The notes under the pieces were generated by a model. It had not been told where the DNA came from. It did no database searches and saw only the letters and a program-made list of their open reading frames with translations. DNA of 64,000 nucleotides from Dichomitus squalens LYAD-421 SS1 (taxonomy: Eukaryota; Basidiomycota; Agaricomycetes; Polyporales; Polyporaceae). Positions 10,833 to 19,820 of the stretch are shown piece by piece; the stretch's first letter is position 1, and every line of letters begins with the position of its first letter. The DNA lies in the NCBI RefSeq assembly GCF_000275845.1, contig NW_006766967.1:34487-98486 (forward strand). The letters are read 5' to 3'. The translations under genes and the position numbers were made by a program.

Positions 10833-13723
10833 CTACTCGCTGGGGTAGTCGTAGAAGCCCTTCCCGCTCTTCTTCCCGTACCACTGCGCGTCCACCATGC
10901 GCTCCAGGAGCACGCTTGGGCGGTACTTAGAGTCGCCCGTGCCGTTGTGGATCGTTTGCTGGATTGCTAGGCACGTGTCCAGCCCAATGCTGTCGGTTCC
11001 AGCAGCACGCGCGAGACGCGCAGCCAAGGGCACAGTGCATACGTCCGACGAGAACGAGCCGTCGTCCGAGCGAGCCATGAGGAGTAGCCGTTCATAGTAA
11101 TCACCAACCCATGAACGATTGTGGCAGTGACGATGGAAGACCAAAAGAGTAGGAGAGCACGCACGCAAGATCAAACGAGGCGGCAAATTTCCAGGTGGGG
11201 CAGGTGGCCCGGATGTTTGTGTACGTGTGCACATAGAGGCGACCGGGTCATCGGAAAGATAAGCCGTTTGTGCGAGGGGGGCGAGGAGACATTCGAGGGC
11301 CGAATGGTGCGCCAACGAGACGGTGGTGTGAAATCAGTGATGACACGTCGACCAAGCTCACATGAATGCGACTCACAAATCGGCTGCCAAAGAGAGCGTT
11401 CATTAGTGCAACATGAACACGGGAAGCTGCGGAGGACAAACCTAATTGGAGAGGTCCCATTGGATGGTTCATGCCCAATTTCAGCGTTTTGTCAATATCC
11501 TCCCGGGTGGCGATACCCTGGAACGAATCTGGTAAGCCCATATGATCACATTTCCGGCTGCTCGTGAGCGACTTGCCTTCTCAAGCATCAGAATAGCCTA
11601 TGTATTCGCAGCAAGCCCTCGTTCAGCATGGCGCCCCCGCGAGACACAGAGTCCGCAGCTCCACGCACCTCATTGATGAAGGGCATCAGCAGCCCGTTTG
11701 CCACGAAGCCAGGAACGTCCTTCGAATATGTCACCTCTGTCGCAAGCAAGCGCGGTCAGAGTCAGTGAGGTGATGGGTAGTGTAGATGAAAGTGATGGTG
11801 AACGATAGATGGACGGAGGAAGAATGCGATGCGCACCCTTTCCGCACGCCGATGCGTATGCTCTCGCGCGGTTGAGGGTCTCCTCCGACGTTTGCGCCGC
11901 AGCGATCAGCTCCACCAGTTTCTGTGACGACGTGGCAGTAGGAGATCAGCACCCGCAATCTGACCCCGTTGTCGGAGCTGCCAACCAGTAGGCGTATGTA
12001 CGCACCATCACCGGGACCGGGTTGAAAAAGTGCAAGCCGACCACTCGGGAAGCGCTCTCCTTGCCCTCAGGATCCGCTGCGGTCTTCCCTTCAGGTATGG
12101 TGGAAGCCGCGATCTTTGTGATGCTGATTGAGGACGTGTTCGTCGCGAGGATCGTCTTCGGAGACAACTCCGCGGACAGCGTGCGGAAGATGCCCTGTTT
12201 GACCGCCAGGTTCTCGGAAACTGCCTGTACGTAGGATTTAGCAATGCCGAACACGGTGTTCGCTCTGAGACAATGAGGTGAAATTTGGATGCACATATAG
12301 GGTCGACCCGCCTGTGCTGAATCTCGAACGGCTAGAGTCAAGCGATAGTATTCCACAACACCTATTTCCTCACGTGATCTCTGCAAACGTGGATGTGTTC
12401 AAGACTAGCATCGAGAGCTTGTCAGGCATGCTTTCGGCTGTCCAAAAAGCACATGCGAACATGTGATTGTCCTCGACAGGCACAACGGGAAATCCGTAGT
12501 GGCGGAATGTGAATTCAAGGGATGGAACTTGACAAAGTATGTTTGCAGATGTGCAAATACAGAGCCTGAGCTTCGGACGCTGCAAGGATGTCCCCAGCAG
12601 CGAGCGTCGAAATCTGGTCAAGATCAACCTCTGCTGACAATACCGGAGTACATGCACCTGCCCGCAGCGACGCACATCTCGCATCTCGTAAGCAGGCTGA
12701 TGCCAAAGCAACCACGCACGACAGGGAGTCGGGCGTGTTAGATTGGCGAAAAGTCGATGGAGAAGGGATTAAATCTTGGTAGAAGAGCGCTGCCCGTCGT
12801 GGTAGCCTTTGGGGAACGTTAGATTTCCAGTATGGTTGCACTGCGGTCAAGCCGTGTATGGCGCCGCGGTGTGCACCACGATTGACCCCCGTGTACTGGT
12901 GGCGAGTATCAAGCACTCATCTCGAGGTGAAAGTGCCCCAAGGACATCTTAGTGATAGTTTGAGAAGGGTTCCAGGTAACTCGGAGAACTCCGAAAACGT
13001 CTTGACCCCCAGGCGCGACGTGCACGGGGAGCACGACGACAAGCCTCTGAAGGCGCGCTTGGACATACTTGTAAACGAAATTTCTCGGGAATATCCGCAA
13101 AGTACAAAGTTCGACGCGTACTTGAGCCGATACACTGTGGCGTCATACACGGCTTGACCACGGTGCAACCATACTGGAAAACTGACGTTCTGAGCCTTTG
13201 CACCAAATTCTTGCTAGTCAAAAACACCCAGATCTCTTCCGTGACGAGCATCGTCCACTCCTTGGGTTGGGTGGTCGACCCGAAAAGGCGAATGTACCAT
13301 TGCATGCGCGCACATGAATACAAATGCGCGGATGCAACGACACGGCAATTTCAAAAGGGATGAGATGCGCTCCGAGATGTGTGTGAACATACCTCAACAA
13401 CCAAATCAGCGTCCTTGAAGCCCTTCAGATCGTCCACAACCGCGACACGATCTCTAGCCTCCTTGGCTGCTTCGGAAGTCAACTTTCCCTTCGAGACATC
13501 TTTCGCGAGTAGTTTGTCGAAGAACGAAAGCCCTGACTTGATTTGTGCCGAAGACCGGTCGTGAAGCAGCACTGGAACCTTGGCGTGCACTGCGGACACG
13601 AATGCGATCCCGAGACCTATGGCATGGGGTGAGCAGACGCGACGGACAACATACGATCAAGGACGTACCCATTTGTCCAGCGCCGATAACGCCCGCTCTC
13701 CTGATGCCGTGGGAGATGCTCAT
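10833..13723 (-). CDS. 3-hydroxyacyl-CoA dehydrogenase, nine exons with two micro-exons
   Basis: This enzyme oxidises 3-hydroxyacyl-CoA with NAD+ (short-chain HADH/3-hydroxybutyryl-CoA dehydrogenase family). I resolved nine exons on the minus strand: 13723-13669, 13616-13393, 12224-12006, 11921-11837, 11736-11669, 11597-11577, 11517-11442, 11383-11377 and 10989-10833. They sum to 912 nt (303 residues plus stop), the usual family size. The N-terminus has the Rossmann motif [13 protein letters not shown]. Further motifs are [32 protein letters not shown] with the catalytic His, [34 protein letters not shown] and [12 protein letters not shown] at the end. Exons 6 (21 nt) and 8 (7 nt) are required to restore conserved AILMLEK and ADF. 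Intron 6 uses a GC donor (gcaagt). Intron 2 is 1,168 bp and carries an inverted-repeat insertion. No PTS1 ending or clear mitochondrial presequence is visible. Confidence 0.92.
12815..13189. mobile_element. MITE-like palindromic element inside intron 2 of the dehydrogenase gene
   Basis: Two inverted arms of 49 bases, 12815-12863 and 13141-13189, match at 44 of 49 positions; both outer ends read AACGT when viewed inward. The arms enclose about 280 bp without a transposase frame. The element lies within a 1,168-bp intron, whereas most introns in this window are 45-100 bp. It is therefore likely a non-autonomous insertion, or two head-to-head relics of one repeat. No clean target-site duplication is apparent. 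Both arms are open as coding sequence (containing VQPYWK), so an origin from an exon fragment cannot be excluded. Confidence 0.6.
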
Positions 13724-13993
13724 CTTCTGATTTGGTATAGTAAAGTCAAGCAGGACAGTCTGAGGACGTCAGTCAAAATGACGCAGCTGGAAGAAGGTGG
13801 AAGGATCGTATAACGACGTATTCCCGGAGCTTGTCACCCTCTTGCCGACCGGCGGCGCATGTGAATGCGGGTTGCCCGATGCATCTGATCCGCCCCTGAT
13901 TGGTTGTCCTTGCTTTAGCGCCCTGATGTCCTCCTCCATCTGCAGACTCAGCAGCCTTCTCTAATTCATACCTCGCTTAAAAAATACTCTAGG

Positions 13994-14445
13994 CATTGCG
14001 TGATGGCAATTCTTGTACTCATTAGGCTACGTCAAAGTCTAAAGAAGTCACTTATCGCATGTAGAATTTCGCTGGCAGCCTCCGCAGATTTACCCGTTAT
14101 AACTCTCGTCGTCTCCATCAAGCTACGCTCAAGATATCCACAGGAGGGGTAGTAGGGCCGCTCAATTCTTGAGGACGCAGGACGCGTTCAGAGGCCATTG
14201 ATAGAGGTGATGGGCTAAGCGAGACTAGCCGACAAGAAACCCCTCGAGCGACGATAACACTCCTCCCCCCTCACAAAGTGCCTCAAGGGTAGTGTCAATC
14301 GACGCGGAAGGCTTTCGTCTTCAACATACTCGCGATTTATATTTTTTATGTGAGGTTTGGGACACGACAGACCTCTTGGAAAACAACGGGCACGAGAAAT
14401 GAGGTTGGTACCTTGCCGTATGCGGCAGGTTCGGCTAGCCCATCA
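13994..14445. repeat. 452-bp block identical to 14652-15103 (gap flank, left)
   Basis: This block is repeated without any difference that I can see at 14652-15103, and the two copies flank a run of 206 Ns. Perfect identity across a scaffold gap is the usual signature of a contig-end overlap that was not merged, rather than of a real tandem duplication. The copy ends within the start of a long inverted-repeat arm (tagcccatca), which could have stopped the assembler. Confidence 0.85.
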
Positions 14446-14651
14446 NNNNNNNNNNNNNNNNNNNNNNNNNNNNNNNNNNNNNNNNNNNNNNNNNNNNNNN
14501 NNNNNNNNNNNNNNNNNNNNNNNNNNNNNNNNNNNNNNNNNNNNNNNNNNNNNNNNNNNNNNNNNNNNNNNNNNNNNNNNNNNNNNNNNNNNNNNNNNNN
14601 NNNNNNNNNNNNNNNNNNNNNNNNNNNNNNNNNNNNNNNNNNNNNNNNNNN
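14446..14651. other. Assembly gap (206 Ns)
   Basis: The sequence is undetermined here. Because both sides carry the same 452 bp, the true distance may be negative, meaning that the contigs overlap and the gap does not exist. Open frames running through the Ns are meaningless. Confidence 0.98.
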
Positions 14652-15103
14652 CATTGCGTGATGGCAATTCTTGTACTCATTAGGCTACGTCAAAGTCTAA
14701 AGAAGTCACTTATCGCATGTAGAATTTCGCTGGCAGCCTCCGCAGATTTACCCGTTATAACTCTCGTCGTCTCCATCAAGCTACGCTCAAGATATCCACA
14801 GGAGGGGTAGTAGGGCCGCTCAATTCTTGAGGACGCAGGACGCGTTCAGAGGCCATTGATAGAGGTGATGGGCTAAGCGAGACTAGCCGACAAGAAACCC
14901 CTCGAGCGACGATAACACTCCTCCCCCCTCACAAAGTGCCTCAAGGGTAGTGTCAATCGACGCGGAAGGCTTTCGTCTTCAACATACTCGCGATTTATAT
15001 TTTTTATGTGAGGTTTGGGACACGACAGACCTCTTGGAAAACAACGGGCACGAGAAATGAGGTTGGTACCTTGCCGTATGCGGCAGGTTCGGCTAGCCCA
15101 TCA
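14652..15103. repeat. 452-bp block identical to 13994-14445 (gap flank, right)
   Basis: This is the right-hand copy of the block flanking the N run. It includes the left arm and interior of the MITE-like element at 14811-15158. See the left copy for why an assembly artefact is preferred. Confidence 0.85.
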
Positions 15104-15158
15104 CATCCATCAATGGCCTCTGAACGCGTCCTGCGTCCTCAAGAATTGAGCGGCCCTA
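14811..15158. mobile_element. MITE-like element with 65-bp terminal inverted repeats
   Basis: Left arm 14811-14875 and right arm 15094-15158 are inverted copies matching at 63 of 65 positions. The element is 348 bp, begins TAGGGCCGCTCAATTC and ends with its complement, so both outer ends carry TA, compatible with a TA target site. The roughly 218-bp interior has no transposase frame. A second left arm at 14153-14217 belongs to the duplicated gap flank and is probably the same locus assembled twice. The arms are nearly identical, so the element is young or under conversion. Confidence 0.75.
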
Positions 15159-15502
15159 GTATTCTGTCATTCCGGAAAGCGGTCGCTCATGTGGCTCTCA
15201 GACGAGGCTGTGGTTGATGCGGCGGTCAATTGGGAGTCGCATTGCATGACGCAGGGAATATAATTGTGCACTGCTTGCCTCCAAGAATCGAAGTTTCAAG
15301 CTTCAGGACATCTCTACAGCAGTCGTAGAGGGGTGGGCGCAGAGTGCCAACGTTCACAGTGATCCCAGAGGGGCATGATGTGTGAACAGTCAGCGCGCTG
15401 AGGACTTGGCCAGGGTGCGGACACCCTGACTTCGTCGTATTTTCTACCGTGGGGAAATGCATTGACGCACGTTGTGCAGGACTCGAGGAGGGCCTGAGTC
15501 CT

Positions 15503-17190
15503 TCAGGAGGTCGTTTCCGGTCGCTCAGCTCTCCTGTCGTCTACCTTCCTAATTCCTACTAAAACCCCACTTTTCGTCACCCAGTCCGGCGGGAGGCTTT
15601 CGCAATTTTCCAACACCGGACCCCGTATCATTGATACAGAAGTTGGCTTCAGCGCCAGCTTACCGTAAGCTCTTGCTGTCGATCTGCGCTCCAGGGTCAT
15701 CCTACGATCCAAATTTGTGTGCCATCTGTCGCTGACCTCCCTGGCCGAGAAGTCCCGCCCGTTACGGCGTATCACCCGCTCACATCTCAGCTTCCGGATG
15801 AAATAAGCCGTTTCCACCGCCAGGACAGCCCAACGTTGCTCCCGGTGAGGCCAGCGGGTCCCATCATCATCTTTGTACTACAGGCAGGCAGCGCCAGAAA
15901 CTGTACCCCCATTCGGCTCCCACCACGGGAGACCCGTCGAGGTCCACAGCTTTTTCAACATGGTCCACGCCGTCTGTTGTCCTTCGGCAACACATTCAAA
16001 CAGTTTGTGGGTCATAGTTTCGGTCTCCCCACATACTGAGCAGACCGCTCGAGATTTCATCTCATCTGACATGCTTTCCCGTTGCCAGTAGTTTCCGATC
16101 ATGTATCCCTCGTGGATACTCATCCAGAGGAAACGTCTGGCCTCCCTCGTGAAGAGGGTTTTCTTGGTAAGTGAGGTCCAGATAGCCCTGTCTGTTACTT
16201 GTGCTTGACACGCGTGCTCAACGCCAGCTCTGACGGTGTCCAGATCGTGGACTGTCTTTGGGCGGGGGCAACTTCGCCGCTTTGCGGGCCATTATGGCCG
16301 TATAGGCCATGCGCTGGGTCATGGCCTGGAGTTTCGCCCCGGAGATGCGGAGATCGTCTGGGGCCTGAACATCGACCTGGTCGGGCGCTGATTTCAGGGC
16401 ACCCAGTCCCGCCAGCCTATCTGCTCCCTCGTTCCTAGGGTGACCGCTATGGCCTTTGACCCACTTGAACTTTACTAGGGCTTTCCTTCGCCGCAAGGTG
16501 GCAACCACAGCCTTGGTGAATCCAACGTTTGATTTGCCAATACATCCTATGTCCTCGTTTTTTCGGAGTCGGGTGGTGACGGTTTGCAAGACGAGTTTTG
16601 AGTCCGTTTCCTGTGTCAGGCCTGTAGTAGACTCTATCGTCTGAGAGGCGACGAGAGTCCCTACTAGCTTCCCTGTTTGATTTGACTGTACGATCTCTGA
16701 GGGGAGTTTAATAGACCGGTCAGCGGGATGTCCTTCGTTCAACCATAGACACCCGCCCCTGCTCTTGCATTGCTCTCCCCGTTGATCAGGCATGAGCCAT
16801 CTGTTCCAACCGTTATATGTGTGGTACGAGGTTGAACACATACATCTGGGGTTGTGGAATAGACCGGTGCGGAGTCGGTGAATTTTCTGAAGGTGTGCCC
16901 GATGGTCCCTTTCACCGTCGCACGGGGGTCGAAAGGGATGCCATCATCATCTTCGTCGGTGGCCGGCGGCCTTTCGTAGTCTTCAGGTTGTCCTGCTCGC
17001 GGGTCCCATTTGGGTGGGAGCGCGTTGAGGATCGCTTCTGCTTTGAAGTAGCAGCTTTACGGGTAACGGCACCCTACGCTACCCCTCTGAGCTTCGCAAA
17101 TTGGGCACACGCAATCGTCGCTTATCACATGGCCCTGCGCCATTGTACAGCCAGCCAGGGTCTCAAAGTCTCCCACTGACACCAATTGGT
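15503..17190 (-). pseudogene. Degraded non-LTR retrotransposon fragment: RNase H and C-terminal zinc-knuckle region
   Basis: Read on the minus strand from about 17190, frames in series match the 3' part of basidiomycete LINE-type (Tad-like) elements. First comes a linker containing AEAILNALPPKWDPR after an in-frame stop near 17055. Then comes an RNase H domain with TDGS, QETDSK and KWVKGHSGHPRNEGADRLAG, whose acidic residues fit the RNase H active site. Next is a Cys/His segment CSVCGETETMTHKLFEC (about 16030), and finally AYFIRKLRCERVIRR with SGVLVGI near 15540. The frame changes at least twice (around 16220 and 15870), so it is dead. The reverse transcriptase domain is not found upstream, so the copy is also truncated or rearranged. 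Confidence 0.75.
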
Positions 17191-18139
17191 GGGAGTACTA
17201 GGTCCGGAGGAGATACAGGCGCCCGTCATGCGGCTGACGTTTGTAGGCTACTTCCACTGCAGTTTGATAGCATCAAGTTCGCCACTTTACTGTTCAATGT
17301 GAAACAGAAAAATACGCTCAGCCACGGAGGGCTTTCGGGAAGGGTCCGCATGGCCAGGGATAGTATCTGGCACAAGCTGACAACTGCTCGGGCGTCGGTC
17401 ACCAGACCCGCAGCAGCAGCAGCACCGCGGTACCGTGCGCGATCAGAAGCCCTCAGAACCCGCAAAATCTATATGAGCCCCGTGGGAGCCGCAGCCAACT
17501 ACCGTTCTTCGAGTCTTCTGCAGTCGTACTTTGCTGTGCTGCGGTACAATGCGCTTGGGCGTGACCGGTGCACACAAGGCCACCAACCGCCTATGCAGAA
17601 GAACTTCGAGTGGGTATAAAGGCGCAGGTCTACAGAGGTCCTTATCAATGGACTCCTCCAATCCTCCCCTACCACCGCGAGTTCAACCTTGCGGGCACTA
17701 GAAGGATGACGCGACATGTCCCGGTACGTCCCCTAGCCGTGGACGGCGCTGTCTTAACCTTGTCAGACTGATCTCTGCATGCTGATGTCACAGGACGGTG
17801 AGGACCTCCCGCCATTCTCTGTCTTTACTCCTAGATAGTTGTCTGTAATGGATATGTGAGTTCCGTCTTTGCGTCCACAGCCATGCAGACTCGCTCACCA
17901 AAGTACCGCAGTCACGCGCGAGAGATATGCTCTCGTAAAACTCTTACGGAGGGCATATCCGGCGCGCGAATAATCAGGCCAGAAACCTGGCCCGGAAACA
18001 AATCAAATACCCCAGGACATCAGAATCGTTCCTTGGCACGGGTCGCGATCGCGAGGTTAGAGGGGCGCCGCGAGATATGCATTCGGGGGATCGGTCGAAG
18101 GATATGCATGTATAAGCAAGTAAAAGTGACGTGGATACA
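17191..18139. other. Unassigned stretch between retrotransposon relic and GGPPS gene
   Basis: No gene was recognised. A plus-strand frame 17101-17619 (172 codons) is open but has no motif and overlaps the relic. Positions 17999-18021 are an exact inverted match to 3910-3932, marking a fragment of the dispersed 0.8-kb repeat family just downstream of the GGPPS stop codon. The sequence around 17856-18110 is GC-skewed and has no long frame on either strand. Confidence 0.45.
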
Positions 18140-19596
18140 TCAGGCGTGCCGCTCGACGTGCAGCAGGTCGACGATCTTCTCCAGTTGTGCGTTCCCTCCC
18201 AGTCGTGCGATCTCGGCTCGAATCTGCGCCTCCAGGTCGTCCATGACACCCAGTGTGTAGTCGAACGACTTTGTGTGCTCGCGCAGGTACTTGATTGCGT
18301 GATTCTTGAGCGTGGGTGTGGTCGGTCGTTTCTGAAGCACGTCTGAAGCGGACCGTCTGTTAGTCAACTTCACCAGATAGGTCGCCGTAGACGCACTGAG
18401 GATCTGGCGATTGGACGTGTCTGCACGGACTCCGTGCACGACCGGAAACGAGAACTTGCCCTCTGACAGATCCTCCGCGAAGCCTTTGTTGTCGGAGTAC
18501 TGGGGTCCCCGTGAGAAGGGGGGAAGCGGAGACTAACCGAAGACGAACCTGTGTGCTTTGCAGATTCATGTAATCGTCTCGGATCTGGAAGTGCACACCG
18601 ATGAGGTTGACGAGTGGGACATAATCGCTGCGCTGTTGGTAAGCCACAAATTCATCCTCTCCATTGCGAGACCTACACATCAATGTTCTCCGTCGAGCAC
18701 GCCATCATGAGCTTGATGGCAACGCGCAATAGTCCGCCCGTCTCTGCACTCGATAATGAAATTGGGAAGTACTAGACATAGGGGGGACGTACTGTTGTTC
18801 ACCATGGACACGTATTCCTCTTCTGTTGGGCACTGCAAAGAATCGCGCCAGAGCAACTCGAGACCTTGCCCTCTGTGCAGCGACAGAAGCTCGGCTGATG
18901 TGCACAAATGAGCGATCGACAGATTGTGATGGTTTCTTCGTGACTCACCGGTCACTATTCGGTCTAGCTCCTTGAACGGGATGAGACGTTTCGGATCATC
19001 GGAAGGACCATCTACACCGATCCCAGACCGTAGAGCGAAGAGCTCCTGATACGCCAAGAAGTAGACGTAATTCGCAGAGTTGATTGTCTGCGGCACACCG
19101 TATATTTTATGGGCCACTATTGCGTCGTTCAGCATGGCGCGAGTATGGTGCTCGCAGGCGTACCTGGTACGCCCCTGCGCAGCTGAGCGTCATCTTCGAT
19201 GTCGTCAACGCTGTGGTGATGTCACGGCAACCCTCTCATTGACGATCCTTTGGGACGTACAGCAAACTTGCAGTGTGTAGCATGCTCACAACCTTCGAGA
19301 TGACCCTGAGCTTGTCCTGGGGGACTTTCAGCCACAGATTGAAGGCGTCGATCATTTGTGAACGAATTTCTTTTCCGGGGACGGAGAAGACGTGTGTAAA
19401 TGGCTCTAATAGAGCCTGCTCTTTCGCGAGTTCAAAAAAAGTACAATAGATAGACTGAGGTGGGAGGAACACACACCGATTCGTTCCTTTCCGACCATGC
19501 CTCGGACACGGCTAGGATGCTACGTACGTCGAGAGAACCGCCGGAAATCGTGCTGGGTTGCACGACTGCTGAGAGTTCGGACCTGTTGGTAGTCAT
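18140..19596 (-). CDS. Geranylgeranyl diphosphate synthase
   Basis: This polyprenyl synthase adds isopentenyl diphosphate to farnesyl diphosphate to give C20 GGPP for prenylated GTPases and terpenoids. From the ATG at 19596 ([12 protein letters not shown]) the exons read [26 protein letters not shown], then [14 protein letters not shown] with the first Asp-rich DDxxD motif. These are followed by [54 protein letters not shown], the second motif region [13 protein letters not shown], then [20 protein letters not shown] and a C-terminus ending [15 protein letters not shown] is typical of fungal type III GGPP synthases. About seven short introns are needed; the first ends aaagag before CAGGCT, and one of about 47 bp follows RRGVP. 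All conserved blocks are present in order, so the gene looks intact. It is transcribed away from GCN1 from a shared intergenic region of about 225 bp. Confidence 0.9.
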
Positions 19597-19820
19597 TTAT
19601 CTGGCAAACTTATCAGGTATGCACAGCGTGATGGTGGTGGTATGAGGTTAAGTTAGAGTAGGGGATCTGTACGCCGCACTGTACCGATTCTAAAGAATCT
19701 AAACCAAATGGATCTAACCCCTACATTAGGGTTATGTCTCCAATTTGCCTCGCCAGGAGGTCGAGCATACCAATACCCTCCTACCTCCATCTTCCTCTCG
19801 TTGCTGGCCTCATCGTTGTG
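19597..19820. promoter_or_regulatory. Divergent promoter region shared by GGPPS and GCN1
   Basis: About 225 bp separates the GGPPS start codon from the probable GCN1 start, so both promoters and 5' UTRs must lie here or overlap the genes. The region holds a near-perfect palindrome, gattctaaagaatc, at about 19687-19700, flanked by AT-rich sequence with repeated 'tctaa' and 'ctaac' words. No TATA box is obvious. The function of the palindrome is unknown; with a four-base spacer it does not match the canonical heat-shock element spacing. Confidence 0.45.

Noticed and set aside
13154..13363. Plus-strand frame in the long dehydrogenase intron as a nested gene
   Set aside because: It begins inside one arm of the palindromic element, is 69 codons, and has no motif.
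14346..14683. Open frames on both strands through the N run
   Set aside because: They consist mainly of unknown bases in the scaffold gap.
19725..19735. A ttagggtt word suggesting a telomeric repeat
   Set aside because: It occurs once, within the GGPPS/GCN1 spacer, and is not tandem.
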